Shown: positions 1 to 10,178, counted from the stretch's first letter. The stretch: DNA of 63,313 nt from Rhodobacteraceae bacterium HLUCCA09 (GCA_001314685.1 LJNT01000140.1:42462-105774); one strand, 5' to 3'. Made by a program: numbers and translations. Notes: generated by a model not told the origin, from the sequence alone.

Positions 1-1082
<1,082 letters not shown>

Positions 1083-1110
1083 TCAAATCTTGCGCACGGG
1101 CGAAAGAAAG

Positions 1111-1139
1111 TTGCGCCCCGGCGCACGACGGCATACATA
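1111..1139 (+). promoter_or_regulatory. Candidate sigma-70 promoter of the Lrp/AsnC gene
   Basis: TTGCGC (1111-1116) and TACATA (1134-1139) are separated by exactly 17 bp, and the ATG of the regulator lies 39 bp further on behind an AAGGAG ribosome site (1163-1168). The match to a housekeeping promoter is by eye. The same intergenic region must also serve trxB in the other direction, so the regulator could act here on both genes. Confidence 0.5.
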
Positions 1140-1177
1140 ACCGCAAACGCAAGGCATTTCCCAAGGAGACGGAGCGC

Positions 1178-1678
1178 ATGCCGGCATCGAGGCTCGACGC
1201 GATCGACCGCCAGATCCTGGCGGAGCTTCAGGCCGACGGCCGGATGACCAACGTCGAACTCGCCCGGCGCGTCGGCATCTCGGCCCCGCCCTGCCTGCGG
1301 CGCGTCCGCACGCTCGAGGAGGCCGGCTTCATCCGCGGCTATCACGCCGACGTCGATCCCCGCGCGCTGGGGTTCGAGGTGCAGGTCTTCGCCATGGTGG
1401 GGCTCGACAACCAGTCCGAGGCGGCGCTGTCGGGCTTCGAGGCGCGATGCCGCGAGTGGCCGCTCGTGCGCGAGTGCCACATGCTGAATGGCGAGATCGA
1501 CTTCATCCTCAAATGCGTGGCGCCAGACCTGTCGACCTTCCAGAGCTTCCTGACCGAGCAGTTGACGGCGGCCGAGCACGTGGCGAGCGTCAAGACATCG
1601 CTGGTGATCCGCGGCGCGAAGGATGACCCCTCGGTCCCCTTCGAGGTGCTGGAAGAGCGGCTGAGCCGCTCGGCCTGA
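1178..1678 (+). CDS. Lrp/AsnC family transcriptional regulator
   Basis: A 166-residue protein of the usual Lrp/AsnC size. An N-terminal winged helix-turn-helix (LDAIDRQILAELQADGR, then VELARRVGISAPPCLRRVRTLE) is followed by the RAM/AsnC ligand-binding domain (GFEVQVFAMVGL ... VRECHMLNGEIDFILKCVA). These regulators form dimers and octamers that sense amino acids or related metabolites. The start at 1178 is fixed by AAGGAG eight bases upstream and by the conserved beginning of the domain; the longer upstream extension is not protein-like. Divergent from trxB. The ligand cannot be told from sequence; a role in autoregulation or trxB control is inference. Confidence 0.9.
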   Translation: MPASRLDAIDRQILAELQADGRMTNVELARRVGISAPPCLRRVRTLEEAGFIRGYHADVDPRALGFEVQVFAMVGLDNQSEAALSGFEARCREWPLVRECHMLNGEIDFILKCVAPDLSTFQSFLTEQLTAAEHVASVKTSLVIRGAKDDPSVPFEVLEERLSRSA

Positions 1679-1868
1679 CGCGCATCGGGGCGAATCGTGC
1701 GCCCGTTCTTCGCCGGTTCCGTCCTTCGCCGGGTCCGTGCTTCCGCGCCTCCGTCGCGTTCCCGTGGCGTCGCGCCGCTCCTAGGTGAGGGAACTTCCCG
1801 CCCGCGCGCGCGTGACCCTCGTGCATTGCGCCGCTCGGCGGGGCACGGGGGATGGAGGCGTGCGCGAC

Positions 1869-3293
1869 ATGGCCGACAACAGGCAGGTGGACGTGGCAGT
1901 CGTCGGCGCAGGCACCGCGGGGATGCGCGCCTTCCGCGAGGCGCGCGCGATCACGGGCGACGTGGCGCTCATCGAGGGCGACCGCTGGGGCACCACCTGC
2001 GCCCGCGTCGGCTGCATGCCCTCCAAGCTCCTGATCGCCGCCGCAGACGCCGCGCAATCCGTCCGGCAGGCGCCCGGCTTCGGCGTCGGCTGCGGCGCAC
2101 CGGAGATCGACGGCCGCGCGGTGATGGAGCGGGTGCGCGCAGAACGCGACCGCTTCGTGGGCCATGTCCTCGAGGCGGTGCAGGGCTGGCCCGCTGCGCA
2201 GAAGATCGCGGCGCACGCCCGCTTCCGCTCCGACACGGTGCTCGAGCTCGACGACGGAGGCACGGTCGAGGCGGACCGGGTGGTGATCGCCACCGGCGCG
2301 CATACCCACCTGCCGCAGATCTTCGACGGCCTCGGCGACCGGCTGATGACAAGCGACGACGTCTTCGCGTGGGATGATCTGCCCGGGTCGGTCGCCGTTT
2401 TCGGCGCGGGCGGGATCGGGCTCGAACTGGGGCAGGCGCTCCACCGCCTCGGCGTGCGCGTGGCGCTCTACGGCAAGGGCGGCCATGTCGGCCCCCTCAC
2501 CGACCCCGACGTGCGCGAGCGCGCCGCGGCCATATTCGGCCGCGAACTGACCTTCCACCCCGACGCCGACGCGACACCGCAGGCGGCCGACGCCGGCGTC
2601 ACGGTCACGCTCGGCGGGCAATCGGAGGCGTTCGACCACCTCCTTGCCGCCACCGGGCGACAGCCGAACCTCGGCGATCTCGGGCTCGAGCACACGACGC
2701 TCGCGCGCGACGGGGCGGGCGTGCCGCTGCACGACCCCGGCACGGCGCGCTGCGGCGACAGCCCGATCTTCCTCGCCGGCGATGCGACCTCGGAGGAGCC
2801 GCTCCTGCACGTCGCGGCGCACGAGGGTCGCGTGGCGGGGGTGAACGCGGCGCGCTTCCCCGACATCCGCCGCTTCGCGCGGCCGCCGGCGCTGACGATC
2901 CTGTTCACCGACCCGCAGATCGCGCTGGTCGGCGAGACGCGCGCCGCGCTCGATGCGGCGGGGGCCGCCTATGCCGTGGGCGCCGTCGACTGGGCCGACC
3001 AGGGGCGCGCGCGCGTGATCGGGGCCAACCGCGGGCTGACCCATCTCTACGGCGATCCGCGCACGGGCCGCTTCCTCGGCGCCGAGATGGTGGGGCCGGG
3101 CGCCGAACACCTCGCCCACCTGCTCGCCTGGGCGCTCGCCTCGGGGCTCACCGTGGCCGAGATGCTCGATCGCCCGCTCTATCACCCGGTGCTCGAGGAA
3201 GGGCTGCGCACCGCCCTGCGCGACCTCAACGCGGCGATGGGGGAGGGGCCGCCCGGCCCTGCTCGCTGCCTGGACGCAGGCCCGGGCGGCTGA
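1869..3293 (+). CDS. Dihydrolipoyl dehydrogenase-like pyridine nucleotide-disulfide oxidoreductase
   Basis: 474 residues. FAD motif VVGAGTAGMRAFREA at the N-terminus, redox disulfide in TTCARVGCMPSK (Cys44 and Cys49), a second Rossmann motif (AVFGAGGIGLELGQAL) for NAD, and the C-terminal interface with the catalytic His-Glu segment YHPVLEEGLR. This subfamily (TTCARVGCMPSK instead of GTCLNVGCIPSK) is a stand-alone paralogue rather than the E3 encoded with 2-oxoacid dehydrogenase operons; no E1 or E2 gene is near. It could equally act on another disulfide substrate. The ATG at 1869 directly precedes the FAD-binding strand, which is why it is preferred to the ATG at 1785. It converges on the TIGR02186 gene with 4 bp between stops. 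Confidence 0.85.
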   Translation: MADNRQVDVAVVGAGTAGMRAFREARAITGDVALIEGDRWGTTCARVGCMPSKLLIAAADAAQSVRQAPGFGVGCGAPEIDGRAVMERVRAERDRFVGHVLEAVQGWPAAQKIAAHARFRSDTVLELDDGGTVEADRVVIATGAHTHLPQIFDGLGDRLMTSDDVFAWDDLPGSVAVFGAGGIGLELGQALHRLGVRVALYGKGGHVGPLTDPDVRERAAAIFGRELTFHPDADATPQAADAGVTVTLGGQSEAFDHLLAATGRQPNLGDLGLEHTTLARDGAGVPLHDPGTARCGDSPIFLAGDATSEEPLLHVAAHEGRVAGVNAARFPDIRRFARPPALTILFTDPQIALVGETRAALDAAGAAYAVGAVDWADQGRARVIGANRGLTHLYGDPRTGRFLGAEMVGPGAEHLAHLLAWALASGLTVAEMLDRPLYHPVLEEGLRTALRDLNAAMGEGPPGPARCLDAGPGG

Positions 3294-3297
3294 TCCC

Positions 3298-4065
3298 TCA
3301 GCCGCGCACCCAGCGAAACAGGGCCGACGCCCCCCACCCGGCCGCGATGGCGATGGCGATCGATACCAGCCCGTAGACCAGGGGGCGCTGGTGGGCGAGC
3401 GTGTAGATCCACCGCTCCAGCCCCACCTTGCGCACGTCGATCGTGCGCGTGAAGTCGGCCACGACCTCTCCTTCGCGCGTCAGGTAGACTTGCGCGGTAT
3501 ACTGCCCCTCCACGAGGTTTGCCGGCAGCGCGAGATTGACCGAAAAGAGAGCCTGATCGGTCAGCTGCACCGCCCCCTCCTGCACGGCATAGAGGCCCTG
3601 CCTCTCGCGGATGCGGATCAGCCCGGCGATGAAATCGTCGGTCGCCTCGCTGCCCGCCTCGCGCGCGTCGACCGCCCGGATCCTGCGCTCCGGCGTGATC
3701 GATCGGCGGAGGTCCTCCACCGCCGTCAGCACCTCCGACAGCGGCGCCGACGTGGCCACCTTGTAGAGCGTGGGCGCGGCGTCGATCGCCACGCCCTCCG
3801 TGTTCACCCAGATGCCCGCCACCCGTGACTTGCGCCGCACCGTCACCGGGCGCAACGGGCCCGAGACGGTGACGATCACCTCGACCGGCGCATGCGCCAC
3901 CCCCGGCTCGGGCTTGATCGCGCCGAAGACGACGAGCTCCGATCCCTCGAATCGCGCGTCGATCGCCACCCGCTCCTGGCTGAGATCCGCGACGATGCGC
4001 TGTGCGGCCGCGTCGAGCGGTGGCAGCACGAGCGCGAGCGCGAGCGCGAGAAGAACCGCGCGCAT
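3298..4065 (-). CDS. TIGR02186 family transmembrane protein
   Basis: 255 residues: a cleavable-looking signal peptide (MRAVLLALALALVLPPLDAAAQ), an extracytoplasmic region of about 200 residues predicted to be beta-rich, and one C-terminal membrane helix (VYGLVSIAIAIAAGWGASALF) ending in a short basic tail. This matches the alphaproteobacterial TIGR02186 family, of unknown function, which is habitually found next to a TauE/SafE permease. Here its ATG overlaps the permease stop by one base (TGATG), so the two are translationally coupled. The pair is probably a transporter with an accessory periplasmic partner; the substrate is not known. Confidence 0.85.
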   Translation of the reverse strand: MRAVLLALALALVLPPLDAAAQRIVADLSQERVAIDARFEGSELVVFGAIKPEPGVAHAPVEVIVTVSGPLRPVTVRRKSRVAGIWVNTEGVAIDAAPTLYKVATSAPLSEVLTAVEDLRRSITPERRIRAVDAREAGSEATDDFIAGLIRIRERQGLYAVQEGAVQLTDQALFSVNLALPANLVEGQYTAQVYLTREGEVVADFTRTIDVRKVGLERWIYTLAHQRPLVYGLVSIAIAIAAGWGASALFRWVRG

Positions 4066-5012
4066 CAATGCCCCCCGGGATCGGCGATGGAATAGAGTTC
4101 GGCCGGCTGCACCAGCAGGTCGAAGGCGAGCTTGCCGCAGACCGCCAGAACCATGAGCGCGAGCAGGATGCGCAGTTGCTCGGCCTTCAGCTTCGTGCCG
4201 AGCTGGGTGCCGATCTGGGCGCCGACCACGCCCCCGATCAGCAACAGCACCGCCAGCATCATGTCGACGGTGTAGTTCGTCGTGGCGTGCAGGAGCGTGG
4301 TGAACGCGGTGACGAAGATGATCTGGAAGAGCGAGGTACCCACGACCACCTTGGTCGGCATGCCCAGCAGGTAGATCATCGCCGGCACCATGATGAAGCC
4401 GCCGCCCACCCCCATGATCGCCGCGAGCACGCCGACCGAGACACCCACCAGGAGCGGCGGGATCACCGAGATGTAGAGGCCCGAGGTGCGGAACCGCATC
4501 TTGAACGGCAGCGCCGCCACCCAGCCGCGGCCGCGACGCGGCTTGCGGGCGGGCGGCGGTGCCCCGCCCTCCCTGGCCGCCCGGGTTCTGCGAATCGCGC
4601 CCAGCGACTCGACGAACATCAGTGCCCCGATCACCCCCAGGAAGACGACGTAGCAGAGCCGCACCAGCAGATCGACCTGACCCTGCGCCTTGAGGAAATT
4701 GAACAGCAGGATCCCGAGCCCCGCGCCGACCAGGCCGCCGACCAGCAGCACCGTGCCCATCTTGAGGTCGACCGTCTTGCGCCGCAGATGGGCGAGAACG
4801 CCGGAAAAGGACGAGGCGACGATCTGGTTCGCCTCGGTCGCCACGGCGACGGCGGGCGGGATGCCGATGAAGAACAGCAGCGGCGTCATCAGGAAGCCGC
4901 CGCCCACCCCGAACATCCCCGACAGCACGCCCACGGCCCCCCCGAGGCCGAGCAGCAGGAACGCGTTGACCGAGACCTCGGCGATGGGAAGGTAAACGAG
5001 CATACCCCACAT
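4065..5012 (-). CDS. TSUP family permease (TauE/SafE, sulfite/organosulfonate exporter-like)
   Basis: 315-residue polytopic inner-membrane protein with the internal duplication typical of TSUP permeases: GMFGVGGGFLMTPLLFFIG in the first half and AIMGVGGGFIMVPAMIYLLG in the second. A hydrophilic, Arg/Pro-rich loop lies between the halves. Family members move small oxyanions or organosulfur compounds such as sulfite, sulfoacetate or thiosulfate; no sulfur-metabolism gene is adjacent to narrow this. A second in-frame ATG at 5003 is an equally possible start. Coupled to the TIGR02186 gene downstream. Confidence 0.88.
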   Translation of the reverse strand: MWGMLVYLPIAEVSVNAFLLLGLGGAVGVLSGMFGVGGGFLMTPLLFFIGIPPAVAVATEANQIVASSFSGVLAHLRRKTVDLKMGTVLLVGGLVGAGLGILLFNFLKAQGQVDLLVRLCYVVFLGVIGALMFVESLGAIRRTRAAREGGAPPPARKPRRGRGWVAALPFKMRFRTSGLYISVIPPLLVGVSVGVLAAIMGVGGGFIMVPAMIYLLGMPTKVVVGTSLFQIIFVTAFTTLLHATTNYTVDMMLAVLLLIGGVVGAQIGTQLGTKLKAEQLRILLALMVLAVCGKLAFDLLVQPAELYSIADPGGH

Positions 5013-5100
5013 AATCGCGCACCCGCCCCGCGGGCAACGCGGTATCTGTCACGCCGCCGGACGCTCTGCGACTGCGGCCCCGTCGCTCCGCTCGCCCGCG

Positions 5101-5147
5101 CTTCTTCTTGCCGGAAATATCCCGGGGGCAGGTCGCCTCGGGCGACC
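5101..5147 (-). repeat. Composite hairpin + GGGATATTT/GCAAGAAGAAG element, copy A
   Basis: Read on the minus strand, a 7-bp hairpin (GGTCGCC, TCG loop, GGCGACC; 5147 to 5131) is followed by CCCCCGGGATATTTCC and GCAAGAAGAAG (5130 to 5101). It lies 80 bp beyond the stop of the last BMP-transporter permease gene. The same architecture recurs at 9019-9072, 29653-29711, 35105-35157 and 41316-41370. The position is as expected for a terminator or 3'-end processing signal; that role is inferred. Confidence 0.7.
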
Positions 5148-5227
5148 GGGGGCAGCGCCCCCCACACCGCCCGAAGGGCGCGCAACGAATGCGCCGAAGG
5201 CGCGCCGCTTCGTCGCTGGCAGGGCCT

Positions 5228-6235
5228 TCAGCGCTCCTTCACGTAGGGTGCGCCGCCGGCCTTGGGCGGGATCGCCCGCCCGACGAAGCCCGCGAGGATG
5301 ATGACGGTCAGCACGTAGGGCAGCGACTCCATCACCTGCACCGGGATCGTGATCTCGCCGAGGCGCACTCCCTGGTAGCGCAGGGCCACCGCCTGCAGGA
5401 GGCCGAAGAGCAGGCACGCCCCGAGCGCGTACCACGGCCGCCACTTGGAAAAGATCAGCGCGGCGAGAGCGATGTAGCCGCGCCCCGCCGTCATGTCCTT
5501 GACGAAGCCCGCCTGCAACGCGGTGGCGAGATAGGCGCCCGCGAGGCCGCACAGCACCCCGCAGATGACCACCGCCGCATAGCGCAGCCCGATCACGCTG
5601 ATGCCGGCGGTGTCGACCGCCTCGGGGTTTTCGCCCACCGCCCGCAGGCGCAGGCCGAAGCGGGTGCGGTAGAGCACCCACCACGTCGCCGGCACCGCGA
5701 CCAGCGCCACATAGACGAGGATCGAGTGCCCCGAGATCAGCTCCGACCAGACCTGCTGCACCGGCCCCGCCTGCGCGATCAGTTCCGACAGCGGCCGGCC
5801 AGCCGCCGCCGCGTCGGAGGGCCCGATGGCGAAGGGCAGCTCCCACCCCGCAAAGCGCGCGTCGCCCGACAGCGAGGGCGTCCGCCCGCCCTGCGCGAAC
5901 CAGCTCTGCGCGATCACCACCGTCAGTCCCGCGGCGAGAAAGTTGATCGCCACGCCCGAGATGAGCTGGTTGCCGCGGAACGTGATCGAAGCCAGCCCGT
6001 GGACGACCGACAGCAGCATCGACGCCACGATCCCCGCCAGCAGCCCGATCCAGACCGAGCCCGAGACGAAGGCGAAGGCGGCCGAGGCGAAGGCCGCGAT
6101 CAGCATCTTGCCCTCGAGCCCGATGTCGAAGATCCCGGACCGTTCGGAAAACAGCCCGGCGAGGCAGGCGAGCAGGAGCGGCGTGGCGAGGCGGAGCGTC
6201 GAGTCGAGGATCTGGACGAGCGTCAGGAAATCCAT
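5228..6235 (-). CDS. BMP-type ABC transporter permease (second subunit)
   Basis: 335-residue hydrophobic permease of the BPD_transp_2 family. It carries the segment LFSERSGIFDIGLEGKMLI, the cytoplasmic coupling region found in simple-sugar and nucleoside permeases (YufQ/NupC, RbsC relatives), followed by alternating membrane helices. With the adjacent permease (1 bp between stop and start), the double ATPase and the BMP lipoprotein-like binding protein, it forms a complete purine-nucleoside or simple-sugar importer. The gene ends with TGA at 5228 and is followed by repeat copy A. Confidence 0.9.
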   Translation of the reverse strand: MDFLTLVQILDSTLRLATPLLLACLAGLFSERSGIFDIGLEGKMLIAAFASAAFAFVSGSVWIGLLAGIVASMLLSVVHGLASITFRGNQLISGVAINFLAAGLTVVIAQSWFAQGGRTPSLSGDARFAGWELPFAIGPSDAAAAGRPLSELIAQAGPVQQVWSELISGHSILVYVALVAVPATWWVLYRTRFGLRLRAVGENPEAVDTAGISVIGLRYAAVVICGVLCGLAGAYLATALQAGFVKDMTAGRGYIALAALIFSKWRPWYALGACLLFGLLQAVALRYQGVRLGEITIPVQVMESLPYVLTVIILAGFVGRAIPPKAGGAPYVKER

Positions 6236-6236
6236 C

Positions 6237-7373
6237 TCACTCCCCCGGGCTCGGCTGGCGGGCCTGCGTCGCCTCGCGCCGCTTGCGCCGCCGCCGCGCG
6301 GCCATGAACGCGCTCTCGATCGGCATCCGTACCATGTTGTCGAGCGCGCCGGTGAACAGGATCACCAGCGCCTGGATCACCACCACCAGCTCGCGCGGGA
6401 TCGACATCCACAGCGCGATCTCGGCGCCCCCCTGGTAGAGGAAACCGAACAGGATCGCCGCGAGCGCCACGCCGAACGGGTGATTGCGCCCCATCAGCGC
6501 CACCGCGATGCCGATGAAGCCCGCGCCCTCGACCGAGTTCAGCACCAACCGCTCGGCCTCGCCCATCACGTTGTTGATCGCCATCAGACCCGACAGACCG
6601 CCCGAGATCAGCATCGCCACCACGACGATCTTCACCGGCGAGATGCCGGCATAGACGGCCGCCGATTCCGAATGCCCCAGAGCGCGGATCTCGTAGCCCA
6701 GTCGCGTGCGCCACATCAGCACCCAGACAGCGACGCAGGCGAAGAGCGCGAGGAACAAAGTGATGTTCACCGGCGCCGCGCTGGAAAATTCGATTCCGAA
6801 CGGCGCGAGGATCTGGTGCAGCGTCGGCAGGTGCGCGCCCTCGGGGAAGGAGGCCGACGCCGGCTCCATCTCGCCCGCAGGCTTCAGCACGTTGACCAGC
6901 ATGTAGTTGAGCAGCGCCGCGGCGATGAAGTTGAACATGATCGTGGTGATCACGATGTGGCTGCCGCGTTTCGCCTGCAGATACGCCGGGATCAGCGCCC
7001 AGAGCGCCCCGAAGAGCGCGCCGCCCAGCATCGCCACCGGCAGCGCCACCGTCCAGTGCGGCCAGGGCAGCGACAGGCACACGAGCGCCACGCCCAGCCC
7101 CCCCACCGTCGCCTGCCCCTCGGCCCCGATGTTGAACAGACGGGCATGGAACGCCACGGCGAAGGCGAGGCCCGTGAACATGAAATTCGTGGCGTAGTAG
7201 AGCGTGTAGCCCCAGCCATAGGTCGACCCGAACGCGCCCGACACCATCAGCTTGACGGCCTCCACCGGGTCCTGCCCGATCGCCCAGATGACGCCCGCAG
7301 AGATGGCGAAGGCTATCGTCACGCTGATCAGCGGCACGAGCAAGACGTCGGCCCAGCGCGGCATCCGCTCCAT
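6237..7373 (-). CDS. BMP-type ABC transporter permease (first subunit)
   Basis: 378 residues with about eight to nine membrane segments and the BPD_transp_2 hallmark FHARLFNIGAEGQATVGGLG; it ends in a basic cytoplasmic tail (AARRRRKRREATQ). It resembles YufP/NupB. The ATG at 7373 (MERMPRWADVL) starts immediately before the first membrane helix and one base from the ATPase stop codon, so the longer open frame upstream, which lies inside the ATPase gene, is not used. Heterodimer partner of the permease at 5228. Confidence 0.9.
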   Translation of the reverse strand: MERMPRWADVLLVPLISVTIAFAISAGVIWAIGQDPVEAVKLMVSGAFGSTYGWGYTLYYATNFMFTGLAFAVAFHARLFNIGAEGQATVGGLGVALVCLSLPWPHWTVALPVAMLGGALFGALWALIPAYLQAKRGSHIVITTIMFNFIAAALLNYMLVNVLKPAGEMEPASASFPEGAHLPTLHQILAPFGIEFSSAAPVNITLFLALFACVAVWVLMWRTRLGYEIRALGHSESAAVYAGISPVKIVVVAMLISGGLSGLMAINNVMGEAERLVLNSVEGAGFIGIAVALMGRNHPFGVALAAILFGFLYQGGAEIALWMSIPRELVVVIQALVILFTGALDNMVRMPIESAFMAARRRRKRREATQARQPSPGE

Positions 7374-7374
7374 C

Positions 7375-8988
7375 TCAGCGCACCTCCCCGGCCTGCGCGG
7401 CCAGCTGCTCCTCGACCGCCTCGTGCAGGGGCCGGTCCTCGGGCGCACTCTCCAGCCCCGCCATCAAGAGGCCGAGCTCCGCCTCGGTCGTCTCGGCCGG
7501 CAGGCGCTCGCCCATGATGCGCCCGTCGAACATCACCGCGATCCGGTCGGACATCCCCATGATCTCGTCGAGCTCCACCGACACCAGCAGAATCGCCTTG
7601 CCCGAGTCCCGCAGGTCGATGATGCGCTGGTGGATGAACTCGATGGCGCCGATGTCCACGCCCCGCGTCGGCTGGCCCACCAGCAGCAGCTCCGGGTCCT
7701 GCTCGATCTCTCGGGCCAGCACGATCTTCTGCTGGTTCCCCCCCGAAAAGCTCTTGGCGGTCAGGCGCGGATTGGGTGGGCGCACGTCGAACCGCTCCAT
7801 CCTGGCCGCCGTCTCGGCGATCAGGGCGCCGTTGTCCATCAACAGGCCCTCGCCCGCCGCGCCGCCGCGCGCGTAGCCGAGTGCCATGTTCTCCCACGCC
7901 ATGAAATCCATGATCAGGCCGAGGCGCTGCCGGTCCTCGGGCACATGGGCGATGCCGCGCTCCCGCCGCGACCGTCCGTCGGAATACTTGCCCGACAGGT
8001 CGATCTCCTGCCCGTTCAGCCGGACCGTACCGCTGGCCACCCTTATGCCCCCCAGCACGTCGAGCAGCTCCGACTGCCCGTTGCCCGCGACGCCCGCCAG
8101 CCCGAGGATCTCGCCCGCCCGCACCCCGAACGACACGCCGCGCAGCCGCTCCACCCCCTGCTCGTCGACCACCTTCAGGTTCTCGACCTCGAGCACCGTG
8201 CGCCCCGGCTGCGCCGGCGTCTTGTTCACGCGCAACAGCACCTTGCGCCCCACCATCAGCTCGGCCAGCCGCTCGGGGTTCGTGTCGGCCGTGGGCAGCG
8301 TCGCCACCATCTCGCCGCGCCGCATGACCGACACCTCGTCGGTGATCTCCATGATCTCGCGCAGCTTGTGGGTGATCAGAACGATCGTCTTGCCCTCGTC
8401 GCGCAGCCCCTTGAGAATACGGAACAGATGGTCGGCCTCGGCCGGCGTCAGCACGCCCGTAGGCTCGTCGAGGATCAGGATGTCGGCCTGCCGGTAGAGC
8501 GCCTTGAGGATCTCCACGCGCTGCTGCATCCCCACCCCGATCTCGCCGATCAGGGCGTCGGGGTTCACCTGCAGCTCGTAGTCCCGCGCAAGCTCGGTCA
8601 GGATCCTCCGTGCCTTGCCGAGCGAGGGCCTGAGCAGCTGCCCATCCTCGGCGCCGAGCACCACGTTCTCGAGAACGGTAAAGGTCTCGACCAGCTTGAA
8701 ATGCTGAAAAACCATGCCGATTCCTGCCGCGATCGCCGCCTGGCTGTCTGGGATCTCTGTCCTCGCCCCGCCGATGAAGATCTCGCCCGCATCGGCCCTG
8801 TAGAAGCCGTAGAGGATCGACATCAGCGTCGACTTGCCGGCGCCGTTCTCGCCCACGATCCCGTGGATCGTGCCTCGCTGCACGCGGATCGAGATGTCCT
8901 TGTTCGCCTGCACCGGCCCGAAGGCCTTCGAGATGCCCTTCAGCTCGATCGCGGGCGGGGCGGCGGCGTCCTCGGGCATCGGGTCCAT
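7375..8988 (-). CDS. BMP-type ABC transporter ATP-binding protein (two ABC domains)
   Basis: 537 residues with two nucleotide-binding domains in tandem. First half: Walker A GENGAGKST, Q-loop, a degenerate signature (IGVGMQQRVEI) and Walker B ILILDEPTGVLTP. Second half: a modified Walker A (AGVAGNGQSEL), signature SGGNQQKIVLAREI and Walker B LLLVGQPTRGVD. An altered second Walker A is normal for the RbsA/YufO class and implies one hydrolytic site. An alternative start is the ATG at 8979. The gene is separated from the binding-protein gene upstream by a hairpin and repeat copy B, which may lower its expression relative to that protein. Confidence 0.92.
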   Translation of the reverse strand: MDPMPEDAAAPPAIELKGISKAFGPVQANKDISIRVQRGTIHGIVGENGAGKSTLMSILYGFYRADAGEIFIGGARTEIPDSQAAIAAGIGMVFQHFKLVETFTVLENVVLGAEDGQLLRPSLGKARRILTELARDYELQVNPDALIGEIGVGMQQRVEILKALYRQADILILDEPTGVLTPAEADHLFRILKGLRDEGKTIVLITHKLREIMEITDEVSVMRRGEMVATLPTADTNPERLAELMVGRKVLLRVNKTPAQPGRTVLEVENLKVVDEQGVERLRGVSFGVRAGEILGLAGVAGNGQSELLDVLGGIRVASGTVRLNGQEIDLSGKYSDGRSRRERGIAHVPEDRQRLGLIMDFMAWENMALGYARGGAAGEGLLMDNGALIAETAARMERFDVRPPNPRLTAKSFSGGNQQKIVLAREIEQDPELLLVGQPTRGVDIGAIEFIHQRIIDLRDSGKAILLVSVELDEIMGMSDRIAVMFDGRIMGERLPAETTEAELGLLMAGLESAPEDRPLHEAVEEQLAAQAGEVR

Positions 8989-9018
8989 CCGGTCTGGGGG
9001 CAAAGTCGGGCCCCGCCC

Positions 9019-9072
9019 CTTCTTCTTGCTGGAAATATCCTCGGGGGGTCCGGGGGGCAGACGGCCCCCCGG
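9019..9072 (-). repeat. Composite hairpin + repeat element, copy B
   Basis: On the minus strand a perfect 9-bp hairpin (CCGGGGGGC / GCCCCCCGG, 9072 to 9050) is followed by CCCCCCGAGGATATTTCC and GCAAGAAGAAG (to 9019). It sits in the 104-bp gap between the binding-protein stop (9093) and the ATPase start (8988), the place where ABC operons often carry partial terminators that keep the binding protein in excess. That function is inference. Confidence 0.7.
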
Positions 9073-9092
9073 CCGCTCCGCTCGTGCCGGCC

Positions 9093-10097
9093 TCAGAAGG
9101 TCAGCGCAGGGCAGCTGTCGTCGGTCGAATAGTCGTGGACGGTGATCTCGCCGTCGATGATGGCCTGCCGGGCCTCCTCGACCGCGCCGGCCATGTCCTC
9201 GCCGATCAGCTCGGCGTTGTGCTCGTCGACGGCATAGCCCACGCCCTCTTCGGCGAGGCCCAGCACCTGCACGCCGGTCTCGAGGTCGGCGCCCGCCTCC
9301 ATCGCGTTGTAGACGGCGACGTCGACACGCTTGAGCATCGAAGTCAGCACCGAGCCCGGGTGGAGGTAGTTCTGGTTGCTGTCGACGCCGATCGAGAACA
9401 CGCCCTGGTCGGCCGCCGTCTGCAGCACGCCGAGGCCCGTGCCGCCCGCGGCGGCGAAGATCACGTCGGCGCCCTGGCTGATCTGCGCCTGGGCGAGCTC
9501 CGAGCCCTTCACGGGGTCGTTCCACGCCGCCGGCGTCGTGCCGGTCATGTTGGCGATGATCTCGGCATCGGGGTTCACCGCCTTGACGCCTTGCGCGTAG
9601 CCGCAGGCGAACTTGCGGATCAGCGGGATGTCCATGCCGCCGACGAAGCCGACCGTGTCGCTCTCGGTGGCCATCGCCGCGAGCATGCCCACGAGGTAGC
9701 TGCCCTCGTGCTCGGAGAAGAGGACCGACAGCACGTTGGGGTGGGTTTCGGGGTCGACGAAGCCATCGATCGTGACGAACTTGGTGTCGGGATAATCGGG
9801 AGCGACCTCGGCGATGGGCGTGGCCATCGAGAAGCCGGTGGTGACGACGGGGTTGAAGCCGGCCTCGGCGAAGCGGCGCAGCGCCTGCTCGCGCTGGGCC
9901 TCCGACTGCAGCTCGATGTCGCGGAACTCACCGCCCGTCTCCTCGGCCCAGCGCACCGCGCCGTTGTAGGCCGCCTCGTTGAACGACTTGTCGAACTTGC
10001 CGCCGAGGTCGTAGATCAGGGCCGGCTCGGCCAGCGCGGCGCCGGCGGTCAGGGCCGTCGCCGCGGCGGCGCCGAGAAGGGTCCGCATCAAGGTCAT
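9093..10097 (-). CDS. BMP family ABC transporter substrate-binding protein
   Basis: 334-residue periplasmic binding protein with a Sec signal peptide (MTLMRTLLGAAAATALTAGAALA, cleavage after ALA) and the BMP/PnrA fold: ALIYDLGGKFDKSFNEAAYNGA at the mature N-terminus, FVTIDGFVD, and GSYLVGMLAA..TVGFVGGMDIPLI. Family members bind purine nucleosides, sometimes simple sugars. It is the first gene of the transporter operon running to 5228. The start is taken at 10097; an ATG at 10088 would also give a signal peptide. The likely ligand is a nucleoside, but no salvage gene adjoins. Confidence 0.92.
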   Translation of the reverse strand: MTLMRTLLGAAAATALTAGAALAEPALIYDLGGKFDKSFNEAAYNGAVRWAEETGGEFRDIELQSEAQREQALRRFAEAGFNPVVTTGFSMATPIAEVAPDYPDTKFVTIDGFVDPETHPNVLSVLFSEHEGSYLVGMLAAMATESDTVGFVGGMDIPLIRKFACGYAQGVKAVNPDAEIIANMTGTTPAAWNDPVKGSELAQAQISQGADVIFAAAGGTGLGVLQTAADQGVFSIGVDSNQNYLHPGSVLTSMLKRVDVAVYNAMEAGADLETGVQVLGLAEEGVGYAVDEHNAELIGEDMAGAVEEARQAIIDGEITVHDYSTDDSCPALTF

Positions 10098-10178
10098 TTC
10101 CAGTCTCCCCGTTGGTGGCGAGGCGCCGCGCACGGCGCCTGCCGGAATAGGTAAGGATCTCTTTCCGGATCGCGAAGG

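Noticed and set aside
4002-5246. Long open frames opposite or out of frame with clear genes (for example 4002-5246, 7252-9132, 11969-15157, 28999-31278, 54923-57514)
   Set aside because: Their translations are Arg/His/Asp/Ala-rich, lack domains and mirror real genes on the other strand; GC-rich codon bias keeps antisense frames free of stops.
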